This document shows, in pieces, positions 52,138 to 61,648 of a DNA stretch of 64,000 bases. Origin of the DNA: Balneola sp. (GTDB taxonomy: Bacteria > Bacteroidota > Rhodothermia > Balneolales > Balneolaceae); NCBI GenBank assembly GCA_002694685.1, contig NZMW01000013.1, positions 62,001-126,000 of the forward strand, in the 5' to 3' direction. The position numbers and the translations under genes are program-made. Under the pieces are notes generated by a model that saw nothing but the letters and a program-made list of their open reading frames with translations, searched no databases and had not been told where the DNA came from. Every line of letters begins with the position of its first letter. Within the stretch, counting starts at the first letter, position 1.

Positions 52138-52584
52138 ATGAAAATCATTCTTAGAGAAGACGTAGAAAAATTAGGACAATCTGGTGAAGTTGTTGATGTA
52201 AAAGACGGCTATGGAAGAAACTTCCTGATCCCAAAAGGTAAAGCTGTTATGGCAACTAAAGGTGCCGTACAAGAACTTAGCAGACTGAAAAAAGAAGCTG
52301 CTCGACAAGCTGAATTTACAGTACAAGAAGCCAAAGAATTGGCTCAGTTGCTTGAAGTTACTTCACTTACAATTCCGGTAACAACCGGTGAAGAAGACAA
52401 GATTCACGGAACAGTAACTAATGCTGATATTGCAGACGCATTAGAAGAACGTGAAATCATGGTTGACAAAAAAGACATTAGCCTTGACCAAGACGTTAAA
52501 GCTCTTGGTGAATACACAGCAACAGTTAACCTGGTTGGAGATCTAAATCCACAGGTTAAGTTCTGGGTAGTTAAAGACGAGTGA
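52138..52584 (+). CDS. rplI: 50S ribosomal protein L9
   Basis: A 148-residue two-domain protein. The N-terminal rRNA-binding domain has MKIILREDVEKLGQSGEVVDVKDGYGRNFLIP; a helical linker and the C-terminal domain (KIHGTVTNADIADAL) follow. Last gene of the ribosomal operon. Confidence 0.97.
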   Translation: MKIILREDVEKLGQSGEVVDVKDGYGRNFLIPKGKAVMATKGAVQELSRLKKEAARQAEFTVQEAKELAQLLEVTSLTIPVTTGEEDKIHGTVTNADIADALEEREIMVDKKDISLDQDVKALGEYTATVNLVGDLNPQVKFWVVKDE

Positions 52585-52762
52585 TAACTGGTCGATTCAG
52601 ATTTTAAATTCTGATTTCGAATAAACTGGGTTGCTACTCGTAAGAAAAGCAGCGAAGCAATCATCTAAAGGTTACCGGATTCAATATGAAACGGATAAGG
52701 TAAAGATTTGATTAGTGGTAACTGTTAACACGCACTTGGTTTATTCAATGAAATTAGGATTC

Positions 52763-54676
52763 ATGAAATCATTTAATACAGTTTTAGTGGGGATCATCAT
52801 TTTGATGTTATCCCCATTTTTTATTCAAGCACAAATTCCTGACCCTGTTAAATTCAGTGTTTCTGAATCACCGGAAGAAGTTCTCGCTGGGGATGTGTTT
52901 GAAATTAAGATTGATGCTTCAATTGAGGGTGACTGGCACCTTTATTCTATTCTCAACGCTGAAGACGCAGGTCCTTTCCCAACTGAATTCTCGGCAAAAT
53001 CCAGCAATTTTGTAATTGCAGGTGATGTAGTTGAATCCGAAGCAGATATCGAATACGATCCTAACTTTGAAGCTGAACTAGGCTGGCACAGCAGCTTTGC
53101 TAGCTTTACGATCCCCGTTGCTATTAAAACTGATCAAACTGGAAAGCAAAATCTGGATATTGAAGTTTATTATCAGGTTTGTGATGACCGGGTTTGCCTT
53201 CCCCCAAAAACAAAGTCTATTATTGCTGCCGTTAACGTAATCGGCGTTTCAGATACTCCAGTAGATGCTGCAGTATCTACTGGAAGTGATGGTGCTACAG
53301 ATGGATCTGCTCAGGTAAAAACATCGAATTTAGGAGGGGATGGAATCTTTTCCTTTATCTGGATAGCTATACTAGCCGGATTTGCTGCACTGTTAACGCC
53401 CTGTGTTTTTCCAATGATCCCACTTACCGTTTCCTACTTTTCTAAACAGGAAGATTCCGGGAGTGGGGCAGGTAAAGCTGTTTTATTTGGGATAGCTATT
53501 GTAGCCACGTTTACAATTCTTGGGGTGTTATTGGCTGCGTTTTTTGGGGTGTCAGGTGCTCAGAATTTCGCTTCAAATCCTTGGGTAAATTTATTTATCG
53601 CTTTTGTATTGGTTGCTTTTGCTTTCAGTTTATTGGGGATGTATGAACTTGGATTACCACATCAGTTAACCAACTGGCTGAATCGTCAGAGCAACGAGAG
53701 TTCAGGAATAGCTGGTATTCTTTTTATGGCCCTAACAATTAGTGCAGTTTCTTTTTCCTGTACGGCTCCTTTTGTAGGGGGCGTTTTTGCAGCCACAACT
53801 GGGGGTGAATGGTTCTACCCAATCATTGGGATGATTGGCTTCTCTGCAGCATTTGCTAGTCCATTTGTTATACTGGCTATTTTTCCAAAATGGATGGAAT
53901 CGTTACCTAAAAGTGGTTCCTGGATGAATATCGTGAAGGTTCTTCTTGGATTTATTGAGCTCGCTGCTGCCTTTAAATTCTTATCAAACGTTGACCTGGT
54001 TTGGGAATGGGGCATTGTTTCTCGTCCACTAGCAATTGCAGCATGGATCGCGATTTTCTTATTGACCGGCTTATATTTACTCGGTTCTTATTCCCTTAAG
54101 CATGAAAAAAAGCCTGAAAGTATTTCTACCGGAAGAATGTTGCTATCAATCCCATTTTTGTTATTCAGCTTTTACCTGATTCCCGGTTTGCTGGGTTCAT
54201 CTCTGGGAATTTGGGATGCTTTCCTTCCCCCAAAACAAGCAACGGATGTAAGTTTGGTCGCTTCGATTGGGACAACAGGAGGACCTGGAGCCTCAACCAG
54301 CGCTGATGATGGTTGGTCTAAAGATTTTGAAGCTTCTAAGAAAGCAGCCCTACAGTCAGGAAAACCTATCTTCGTAGATTTTACGGGTTATACCTGCACC
54401 AACTGCCGTGCCATGGAATCAAATGTATTTCCACTGGAAGAAGTGGTACAACGATTTGAACAAATGGAACTTGTAAAGTTGTACACTGATGGAGGGCCAA
54501 ATGGACCTGAAAATCAGATGTTTCAGTTTGAACTAACCGGAAATGTTGCGCTCCCAACATATGCCATCGTCAATCCTGAAACGGGCAGAGTTATTACACA
54601 AAGTTTAGGCTACAGCAAGAAAGACGAATTTGTGGCGTTTCTGGACAGAGGACTACAGGCATATAATAACCGCTGA
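52763..54676 (+). CDS. dsbD: Thiol:disulfide interchange protein DsbD
   Basis: Inner-membrane protein that carries electrons from cytosolic thioredoxin to periplasmic partners. I chose the ATG at 52763, preceded by AGGA, which gives a signal peptide ending FIQAQ; an ATG at 52748 is an alternative. Domains in order: periplasmic DsbD-alpha with Cys140/Cys145 (VCDDRVCLPP), eight-helix membrane domain with the cysteines in LTPCVFPM and SFSCTAPFVGG, and C-terminal thioredoxin-like domain with Cys545-x2-Cys548 (TCTNCRAM). All three redox pairs are present, so it should be functional. It precedes a large outer membrane protein gene. Confidence 0.95.
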   Translation: MKSFNTVLVGIIILMLSPFFIQAQIPDPVKFSVSESPEEVLAGDVFEIKIDASIEGDWHLYSILNAEDAGPFPTEFSAKSSNFVIAGDVVESEADIEYDPNFEAELGWHSSFASFTIPVAIKTDQTGKQNLDIEVYYQVCDDRVCLPPKTKSIIAAVNVIGVSDTPVDAAVSTGSDGATDGSAQVKTSNLGGDGIFSFIWIAILAGFAALLTPCVFPMIPLTVSYFSKQEDSGSGAGKAVLFGIAIVATFTILGVLLAAFFGVSGAQNFASNPWVNLFIAFVLVAFAFSLLGMYELGLPHQLTNWLNRQSNESSGIAGILFMALTISAVSFSCTAPFVGGVFAATTGGEWFYPIIGMIGFSAAFASPFVILAIFPKWMESLPKSGSWMNIVKVLLGFIELAAAFKFLSNVDLVWEWGIVSRPLAIAAWIAIFLLTGLYLLGSYSLKHEKKPESISTGRMLLSIPFLLFSFYLIPGLLGSSLGIWDAFLPPKQATDVSLVASIGTTGGPGASTSADDGWSKDFEASKKAALQSGKPIFVDFTGYTCTNCRAMESNVFPLEEVVQRFEQMELVKLYTDGGPNGPENQMFQFELTGNVALPTYAIVNPETGRVITQSLGYSKKDEFVAFLDRGLQAYNNR

Positions 54677-54788
54677 TTGTTGACCCTTTCCGTGGAAAGC
54701 TTTAGCCTTAATGACTTCTTAATTAATATAGATTCCCCTGACGGCAACGGCATTTCAAAAATCCGCTTATCAAATTACACTCACGCTT

Positions 54789-57700
54789 TTGGTGTGCTTG
54801 TTTTGCGTGATTGCTGGTCAGGCTCAGTCCACAATCAGTCAGAAAAAGACTTTATCGCCTTTTAATCCAGACTCTTCTTACTACCTGAGTGACTGGGTGG
54901 TGCCCGAAAGTATTGAGATCATTATTGACGGTGAATCAATTTCACCCCAGAGCTGGAATTTTGAGGAGCAAACAGGTTTACTTTCTTTTAGGCGGGGTGA
55001 ATTTGATCAGGTTTTGGAAGTCATAGCCAGTTTTGAGGCCTATCCATTTTCTATTCCAAGAACATTTCAACCCAACGAACCCATAGAGCTGGACTCTTCT
55101 TATTTTGAGAATCCTGATTCATTGAATCAACAACTCGAACAAGCTCGGGGACCATCGCCTTACAGTGAATCAAACCTAAGGCAGTCAGGAAGTTTAAGCC
55201 GTGGAATAATCGTAGGGTCCAATCAAGATTTTGCTTTGGAAAGTGGATTGAATTTCGAACTAAGCGGAGCCCTTACCGAGAACATTAATATTAATGCTTC
55301 TCTTACCGATCAGAGCATTCCCATTCAACCAGACGGTACCACGCAAAACCTTCGTGAATTTGATAAAGTCTTTATACAGGTCGAAGCTCCGAATACCTCG
55401 ATTGAAATGGGAGATGTAGATATTAGTCTTGATCAAAGCACATTCGCCCAACTTAACCGGCGGCTTCAGGGAGCGGCGGGATATGTGAATTCTGACTATG
55501 GAGATTATACCGGAGCGGCTTCGGTGGTACGCGGCACGTTTAAATCTCTGAGTTTTAGTGGGCAAGATGGGGTGCAGGGGCCGTATCGGTTGACGGGCAG
55601 AAATGATGAACAATTTGTGATCATCCTTGCCGGAACAGAGCGGGTGTATATTAATGGTGAGCAGGTGCAGCGTGGGGCAGAAAATGAGTACATCATTGAC
55701 TATGGGCTGGGTGAAGTTACTTTTACGAACAATCTGCTCATCAAAGACGAAACCCGCATTGTCATTGAATACGAATATGTTGATCAGGATTTTAATCGAA
55801 CCATGGTTGCTGCTGAAGGTGGAGATTCTTTCTTAGATGGAAGATTGAAAATTGGGGCCACCGTTATTCGACAGGCTGATGGAGATGATTTGCTCTCCCA
55901 GCAAACTCTAACCGAAAGTGACATCAACTTACTTCAGGATGTAGGAGATAACCTGGAAGGAGCAGTTGTAAGCGGAGCTCGGATCGCTACAGAAGAAGAG
56001 CGGGATCAATTTTTGTTATATGCTGAAATTGATACTGTAGTTAACGGGCAGACTTATACGATCTATCAGAATCAGCCCGGATCGGAAGATGCGATTTATC
56101 GAGTTCAGTTTTCGAATGTTGGTGAAGGAGAGGGAAGCTACAGACGGTCAAGCGGACAGGTTAATGGACTTTTATATGAGTGGGTAGGTCCCGGTCTTGG
56201 AAGCTATGAACCGTTTCGGCAATTGCCAGCTCCAGAAAAACAGCAAATGGTAGCTTTGAACGGCAGTTTTGATCTCACTGAAAACATAGAAGTCTTTGGT
56301 GAGTGGGCGGCCAGTGACTTCGATGCGAACCGGTTTTCATCGCTCGATGATGGCAACAATACGGATATGGCTTATGAGTCAGGATTGAGGGTCAAAGAGG
56401 TGAAATCGTTACTTGGAGAAATTAATGTATCGGCTAGTCGGCGTTATTCCGGAAGCAGATTTCAGTTTTTTGAACGAACCCGGGATGTTGAGTTTGATCG
56501 AAAATGGAACATTACGCGAACAGCTCAAAGTAGGGAGGAGATTAATGAGGCCAAGTTGAGTATTAGTCCCACTGATCAAACAACAATTACTGGTGAATTT
56601 GGATTGGTTGAGCGCGATGGGTTCTCAGGATTGAGGCAGGCCTCAGCCTTTAGTAGTAATGAAGTTGGCGTTTTAGAAGTAGCCTATAATCAAGACTGGG
56701 TTCAAAGTGAAGATAGATTCACGAATCAGGAAGGAAACTGGTTTAGACAGAGTGGTAATGTCAGCAAGGCTTTCGATATGAATTCGGCAACAGTCACCCC
56801 ATATATTGGCTTTGAGCAAGAAGATCAGGAACAGCGTAATAGTTTAACGGATTCTTTAACCCAACTTTCTCAAAAATTTTATGATGTAGGGCCGGGTGTA
56901 TCCTTAGAATTTGAGTATCTAGAGTTGGACGCTTCTATAGCATATCGGGAAGAAGAAGGAGTCTTAGATAACAGCTTACAAAAAGAAGCCACGGCTTTTG
57001 AGCAGCGGTATAAAGTAAGCTACAGGCCGGGAGTTAATTTCTCTACAACCAATGAAATCCGTTACAGAGATAAGCAGTTCACGGATGCTTTTGAGGAAGA
57101 AGGAAGCAGAAACCGGCAAGGATTGCTTATTCGATCTATAACAAATTACTCAACAAAGGGTAAGTTTCTGGACGGGGAGTTTTTCTATGAAGCCAACACA
57201 CAGCGGCAGGCTTTACTTCAGGAAACCTATATAGAAGTTGGACCTGAAATAGGACAGTATGTTTGGGATGATTTAAATGGAGACGGGACCCAGCAGGTGG
57301 ATGAATTCTTCCTGGAAGTAAGTCCGAATGAAGGAACTTTTATACGGCAGTTTCTTCCGTCTGATGAGTTGCTCCCGGTTATTGATTTAAACGTTCGTTT
57401 ATTGAATACCCTTAAACCGCTCGCAAAGCTTGGCGGCGATAGCTGGTTATCAGAAATAACCATTCAGTCAAGAATAGATATCACCGAAAACTCTACAACT
57501 CAGGATCTCAGGGATGTATATCTATTAAATGTATCTACGTTTCGAAATGATTCATCCACTGTACAGGGACGTTTGCTTTGGGAGAAAGAACTGAATCTCT
57601 TGAACGGTCTTGATAGGGCAGACTTAAGATTGGGTTATACGGAAAGCCGGAGTTTGAATCAGCGAAGCACAGAATCCATACAAAGTTATACAGACTTATG

Positions 57701-58214
57701 GTTTTTAAATACAGCGTATGACATAACCGATCGGATTCGGTTAAACTTTGAAACACAGAGTACCACAAACAGAAGTGAAAGCAGCCGCCTTCAAAACCGA
57801 AACTATAATATTCAAACATTGAGTTTTAAGCCCGGCATTAATGGCACTATAAATCGCTCGTGGAATGCCGGACTGGAATTCTCTTATGCTCAAAAAGAGG
57901 ACCGGTTTCCTGTAGAAGATGTAACCGCTAATCTTTTAAAGATCTCAACTACTCACCGAATGTATTTATGGAGAAAGCTGCAGTCAAATGCCCGACTTGA
58001 GATTAGAAGTACAAGTGTAAATGGAAGTTCCTCATCCTATGGTAGTTATGAATTGACGGAAGGAACGGGGGAAGGAACAAATCTCATATGGTCGCTCAAT
58101 AGTACATACCGAGCAAGCAATTTAATTCGGCTAAGTTTCAATTATGACGGAAGAACGGTTACAGACCGCCCTTCAGTACATACTATAAAATTAGTTGTAA
58201 GCGCAACTTTTTAA
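54789..58214 (+). CDS. Large SprA-like outer membrane beta-barrel protein
   Basis: A protein of at least 1141 residues, exported, rich in Asn/Ser/Thr beta strands to the last residue (final strand IKLVVSATF). The region at about residues 120-215 (GSLSRGIIVGSNQDF, LTDQSIPIQPDGTTQ, FDKVFIQVE, GDVDISL) resembles, from memory, the repeated units of SprA, the type IX secretion translocon; the chain is about half the length of SprA. The start is uncertain: 54789 is a TTG that leaves a 13-residue signal without charge, while the open frame goes upstream to 54732 and supplies FQKSAYQITLTLL, a full signal peptide, but with only ATT or CTG as first codon. Function unknown. Confidence 0.75.
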   Translation: MVCLFCVIAGQAQSTISQKKTLSPFNPDSSYYLSDWVVPESIEIIIDGESISPQSWNFEEQTGLLSFRRGEFDQVLEVIASFEAYPFSIPRTFQPNEPIELDSSYFENPDSLNQQLEQARGPSPYSESNLRQSGSLSRGIIVGSNQDFALESGLNFELSGALTENININASLTDQSIPIQPDGTTQNLREFDKVFIQVEAPNTSIEMGDVDISLDQSTFAQLNRRLQGAAGYVNSDYGDYTGAASVVRGTFKSLSFSGQDGVQGPYRLTGRNDEQFVIILAGTERVYINGEQVQRGAENEYIIDYGLGEVTFTNNLLIKDETRIVIEYEYVDQDFNRTMVAAEGGDSFLDGRLKIGATVIRQADGDDLLSQQTLTESDINLLQDVGDNLEGAVVSGARIATEEERDQFLLYAEIDTVVNGQTYTIYQNQPGSEDAIYRVQFSNVGEGEGSYRRSSGQVNGLLYEWVGPGLGSYEPFRQLPAPEKQQMVALNGSFDLTENIEVFGEWAASDFDANRFSSLDDGNNTDMAYESGLRVKEVKSLLGEINVSASRRYSGSRFQFFERTRDVEFDRKWNITRTAQSREEINEAKLSISPTDQTTITGEFGLVERDGFSGLRQASAFSSNEVGVLEVAYNQDWVQSEDRFTNQEGNWFRQSGNVSKAFDMNSATVTPYIGFEQEDQEQRNSLTDSLTQLSQKFYDVGPGVSLEFEYLELDASIAYREEEGVLDNSLQKEATAFEQRYKVSYRPGVNFSTTNEIRYRDKQFTDAFEEEGSRNRQGLLIRSITNYSTKGKFLDGEFFYEANTQRQALLQETYIEVGPEIGQYVWDDLNGDGTQQVDEFFLEVSPNEGTFIRQFLPSDELLPVIDLNVRLLNTLKPLAKLGGDSWLSEITIQSRIDITENSTTQDLRDVYLLNVSTFRNDSSTVQGRLLWEKELNLLNGLDRADLRLGYTESRSLNQRSTESIQSYTDLWFLNTAYDITDRIRLNFETQSTTNRSESSRLQNRNYNIQTLSFKPGINGTINRSWNAGLEFSYAQKEDRFPVEDVTANLLKISTTHRMYLWRKLQSNARLEIRSTSVNGSSSSYGSYELTEGTGEGTNLIWSLNSTYRASNLIRLSFNYDGRTVTDRPSVHTIKLVVSATF

Positions 58215-58383
58215 TAAAAGTCATTAATAATATGTAACTTGTATCAGTGAAAGAAAAAGCGGGTAACATTACGTAAAAATGCTTTTTTATGGTTGATGTT
58301 ACTTTGACATTTAGTATAAAATGAACTATTCTTTCGCTTCATTAAACTTAGCCTTTAACATTTAAACTATAAGTGGAGTAGAC

Positions 58384-59103
58384 ATGATATCGTCGATTGC
58401 TCTTTTTCTTTTACAAGCCCCTGCTGACGAAGGGTTTTTCAATGTGGTTGTAGCAAAATTTAACGAAGGTAATGATGGTGGATGGATGTGGCCTGTATTG
58501 GTTACATTGATTCTCGGTCTTGCAATCTTCTTAGAGAGAATTATTACTCTCAACCTTGCTGACATCAACACACGTAAATTTATCGTCAACGTACAAGAAG
58601 CCCTTCAAGATGGTGGTATAGAAGCTGCCGAAGAACTTTGTGCACAAACACGTGGTCCAGTTGCGTCTGTATTCCAGGCCGGACTTATGCGTTCACACGA
58701 AGGTATTGAAGCCGCTGAAAAAGCAATTTCAGCTTACGGCTCAATTGAGATGAGTTTTCTCGAAAGAGGACTTGTATGGTTGTCACTATTCATTGCAATT
58801 GCTCCACTCTTTGGATTCCTTGGTACCGTAGTAGGTATGATTGAGGCGTTTGATGATATTGAAGCTGCAGCGGATATCTCCCCAAGTATTGTAGCGGGTG
58901 GTATTAAAACTGCACTCTTGACTACAGCCGGTGGTTTGATAGCGGGTATTATTCTTCAGATTGGTTACAACTATTGTGTATCCAAAATTGACCGTTTGAT
59001 TGCTGATATGGAAGAGAGTTCAATTACTCTTATTGATTCCATCATCATGTTAAACGAAGGAAAAGATTTAGTTCCTCCATCAACATCGGAATCTGACGCG
59101 TAA
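58384..59103 (+). CDS. exbB: MotA/TolQ/ExbB proton channel family protein
   Basis: Inner-membrane channel of a proton-driven energy transducer (TonB or Tol type). 239 residues: one N-terminal helix at about 38-58, the soluble loop (EALQDGGIEAAEELCAQTRGPVASVFQAGL) and two further helices with LFGFLGTVVGMIEAF (the conserved channel glycine-threonine motif) and LLTTAGGLIAGIILQIGYNY. It heads a four-gene unit with a small membrane protein and two ExbD genes. A sigma-70-like TTGATG...TATAAA pair lies near 58297-58320 upstream, which is weak. Confidence 0.93.
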   Translation: MISSIALFLLQAPADEGFFNVVVAKFNEGNDGGWMWPVLVTLILGLAIFLERIITLNLADINTRKFIVNVQEALQDGGIEAAEELCAQTRGPVASVFQAGLMRSHEGIEAAEKAISAYGSIEMSFLERGLVWLSLFIAIAPLFGFLGTVVGMIEAFDDIEAAADISPSIVAGGIKTALLTTAGGLIAGIILQIGYNYCVSKIDRLIADMEESSITLIDSIIMLNEGKDLVPPSTSESDA

Positions 59104-59141
59104 GCAGAATAGAATCCAAAAACAATAAAAAGGATATAACA

Positions 59142-59408
59142 ATGGCTGCAATAAGTGTAGGACTTGCTGGATTATTGATAGGTCTGGGTCTGGTAACGAT
59201 GATCGTTGCCGGAATCAGAAGCTTGACATTAGGCAAGCAAGATTTTAAGAAAATAGGCATGATGGCCGTCCCATTCGTAATCTTCGGAATCACTTTTGCT
59301 GTGTCAGGTAAGTATGCCACAGCAGGAGTAGCTACCGCTGGAATAATGATGGCTTTTATGGTGCTCACGATAGTCTTTACCGGACTACGTGGAACATTTA
59401 AGTTTTAG
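59142..59408 (+). CDS. Small membrane protein of the ExbB/ExbD cluster
   Basis: An 88-residue protein with three hydrophobic helices (about 4-24, 38-56, 60-80) and a short basic loop GKQDFKKIGMM. It lies between exbB and the first exbD with gaps of 38 and 12 bases. From memory, Bacteroidota ExbBD clusters often carry a small membrane gene at this place; its role is not known. It may be an accessory of the proton channel. Confidence 0.7.
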   Translation: MAAISVGLAGLLIGLGLVTMIVAGIRSLTLGKQDFKKIGMMAVPFVIFGITFAVSGKYATAGVATAGIMMAFMVLTIVFTGLRGTFKF

Positions 59409-59420
59409 TAGGAGCACAAT

Positions 59421-59963
59421 ATGCTACTCAAAAAACGAAAAAGAGAAAGTGCGGAGATCAATGGATCTTCCATGGCAGATATCGCCTTTCTCTTGCTGAT
59501 ATTCTTTCTGGTAACAACAACGATTAACGTTGATACCGGAATTGGGTTGGTTCTTCCTCCTCCTTTAGAGGATGATGTTGAACCACCACCCATTAAGGAA
59601 AGAAACCTGATGAACATTCTTGTGAATCAGGAAGGCCGTATCGTGATGGATGAAGAATTCTATCAGCTCGGTGAAGTTAAAGCTCGACTTATCGAGTTTA
59701 TCAAAAATCCGACAGCAGATCCTAATTTGGCTGAGACGCCAGATTTAGCGATCGTGTCCATTAGAACTCAACGCGAAACTCCATATAGAATTTATGTGGA
59801 TATGTTGGATGAGGTGATGGGTGCTTACAAGGATTTAAGAGACGAAGCTTCAAGAGCTAACTACGGAGTCCCTTATGGTTCTCTGGAAGAAGATAGCCCT
59901 CAGCAAGAGCAAGTAAAGGATATGTATCCTAAGAAAATTTCAATAGCAGAACCCAACGAGTAA
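59421..59963 (+). CDS. exbD: ExbD/TolR-type biopolymer transport protein, first copy
   Basis: A 180-residue protein with a cytosolic basic N-terminus, one helix with the proton-carrying aspartate (SMADIAFLLLIFFLVTTTI, Asp25), a Pro-rich periplasmic segment (PPPLEDDVEPPPIKERN) and a periplasmic ExbD domain. It is longer than typical ExbD (about 140) because of an acidic C-terminal region. It is 6 bases before the second exbD. Confidence 0.92.
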   Translation: MLLKKRKRESAEINGSSMADIAFLLLIFFLVTTTINVDTGIGLVLPPPLEDDVEPPPIKERNLMNILVNQEGRIVMDEEFYQLGEVKARLIEFIKNPTADPNLAETPDLAIVSIRTQRETPYRIYVDMLDEVMGAYKDLRDEASRANYGVPYGSLEEDSPQQEQVKDMYPKKISIAEPNE

Positions 59964-59969
59964 TCAATC

Positions 59970-60419
59970 ATGGCTCATTTTAAAAAGAAAAATGCAGGAA
60001 GTAAGCAGGAAGTACCAACTTCTGCCATGCCGGATGTTGTATTCATGTTGCTCTTCTTCTTTATGGTAACTACTGTATTGAGAGAAGTGACCCTTCAGGT
60101 TCGAGTTAACCTTACACAGGCTGAAAACATTGAGAAAATCGAACAGAAACGTTTGCTTTCTTATGTATACATCGGCCCTGAAAGATTACCCGGAAATCGA
60201 TTGGGTGAAGATAAGGTTCAGATTGATGATGCAATTATAGAAGACATCGGAGGCATCAGAACATTAATGTATGATAAGCTCCGTGAACAGCCTAAATTAA
60301 TTGTTTCCTTACGTGTTGATGAGAATTCAGAATTTGGATTACTCACAGATGTTCAGGAAGAATTAAAGCAGGCAAGTACTTTTAGGATTAACTACTCCAC
60401 TCGTCGAGAACCTAATTAG
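59970..60419 (+). CDS. exbD: ExbD/TolR-type biopolymer transport protein, second copy
   Basis: A 149-residue ExbD protein with the transmembrane aspartate in AMPDVVFMLLFFFMVTTVL (Asp23) and a periplasmic domain. Together the two copies can form the heterodimer that sits in the ExbB pentamer. The unit ends at a terminator 20 bases downstream; no TonB gene is in the window. Confidence 0.92.
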   Translation: MAHFKKKNAGSKQEVPTSAMPDVVFMLLFFFMVTTVLREVTLQVRVNLTQAENIEKIEQKRLLSYVYIGPERLPGNRLGEDKVQIDDAIIEDIGGIRTLMYDKLREQPKLIVSLRVDENSEFGLLTDVQEELKQASTFRINYSTRREPN

Positions 60420-60439
60420 AATTAATTTTTCAAAAATTA

Positions 60440-60477
60440 AGGCAACTGTGTTCTTTGACGCAGGTGCCTTTTTTTAT
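60440..60477 (+). terminator. Terminator of the exbB-exbD unit
   Basis: Stem AAGGCA (60440-60445) with TGCCTT (60466-60471), then after one mismatch CTGTG/CGCAG with an 8-base loop, followed by a run of T (60470-60476). Confidence 0.88.
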
Positions 60478-60493
60478 TTAAACACCTCTGTTT

Positions 60494-61522
60494 ATGTCAG
60501 ATGAATTTCAGACCATACAAAGCATAGGTAGCAAAGCGCTACTTGAAAAGATTTCCAATTTTGATGCCTACAAAAATAAGAAGGTAGTTCAATCTATTGG
60601 AGATGATGCAGCTGTCATCAATGAAGAGAATGATGAACTTACGCTACTAACCAGCGACACTTATGTGGAGGGGGTAGACTTTGACCCAACCTATACTCCA
60701 TTTAATCATCTTGGTTATAAGATACTTTCGGCATGTGTCAGTGATATCTACGCCATGAATGGGAAGCCTGAAGCCGTATTGGTAAATCTCGCCGTTCCGA
60801 ATAGAATGTCTGTTCAAATGATCGAAGATTTGTACGGTGGCATCTACGCAGCAGGTAAAGCTCATGAAGTTGAAGTAGTTGGTGGTGATTTAAAAGCAAA
60901 TCATGCCAACTTGGTTGTATCTGTCAGTGTGTATGGTAAAGTCGATGAGAAACATGTCACATACCGAAAAGGAGCTAAAGAAGGGGATGCAATATGTGTT
61001 ACTGGTGATTTGGGCGGTGCTCTTGCCGGCCTGAGAATCTTGATGAGAGAAAAAAAGTTTTGGGAAGAACATGGTGATGAAACCATTCAACCAGAATTGG
61101 GCGACTATCAGTTTGTAGTTAAGAGACAGCTTGTGCCAGAGGCAAGAAAAGACCTCATTGAAACGTTGAGGGAGAAGAAAATGATTCCAACTTCAATGAT
61201 AGACATAACCAAAGGGTTGGTAAATGAAATCAGTGAAGTTTCGGAGGCATCCGATTTAGGTGCCTATATCTACCAGGCAGCGCTACCTATAGCCATAGAA
61301 ACAAGGCAGGTTGCTGATGAGATGCAAGAAGATGTAGATCGTTATGCATTGTTTGGCGGAGAAGACTTAGAGCTCATGTTTACTCTTTCAGAGAAAAAAG
61401 TCGAAGAATTCGTGAATCATTTTAATGACTTTGTTGTAATAGGGCGCATGGTTCCGAAAGAAGAGGGAATGAAAATGCAGACAGCAGAAGGAGACGTTGT
61501 CTCTTTTGATGATTTGTCATAA
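60494..61522 (+). CDS. thiL: Thiamine-monophosphate kinase
   Basis: Phosphorylates thiamine monophosphate to thiamine diphosphate, the cofactor of the E1 enzyme at the left of this window. 342 residues, PurM-like fold. Metal and substrate sites: SIGDDAAVI at about 35-43, TSDTYVEGVDF, SDIYAMNG, VVGGDLKANHANLVVSV and GGEDLELMF. The motif that usually reads DISDGL is DITKGL here, replacing a conserved aspartate by lysine, which may alter metal binding. Still the best assignment. It lies between the exbD terminator and ftsH as an independent gene. Confidence 0.92.
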   Translation: MSDEFQTIQSIGSKALLEKISNFDAYKNKKVVQSIGDDAAVINEENDELTLLTSDTYVEGVDFDPTYTPFNHLGYKILSACVSDIYAMNGKPEAVLVNLAVPNRMSVQMIEDLYGGIYAAGKAHEVEVVGGDLKANHANLVVSVSVYGKVDEKHVTYRKGAKEGDAICVTGDLGGALAGLRILMREKKFWEEHGDETIQPELGDYQFVVKRQLVPEARKDLIETLREKKMIPTSMIDITKGLVNEISEVSEASDLGAYIYQAALPIAIETRQVADEMQEDVDRYALFGGEDLELMFTLSEKKVEEFVNHFNDFVVIGRMVPKEEGMKMQTAEGDVVSFDDLS

Positions 61523-61648
61523 AGAAAAACGTGGCACGTTTATTGCCAAATATCAGTTCAACTAATAAAGATAATTTAACGTGGTAAGCTCATCTGAGTG
61601 TAAGGTTCGTTATATTATATTCTAAGATAATTTTATAAGCTTGTTTTA

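Noticed and set aside
54677-54865. 62-codon frame directly after dsbD
   Set aside because: It overlaps the signal-peptide region of the large outer membrane protein in another frame and has no recognisable features.
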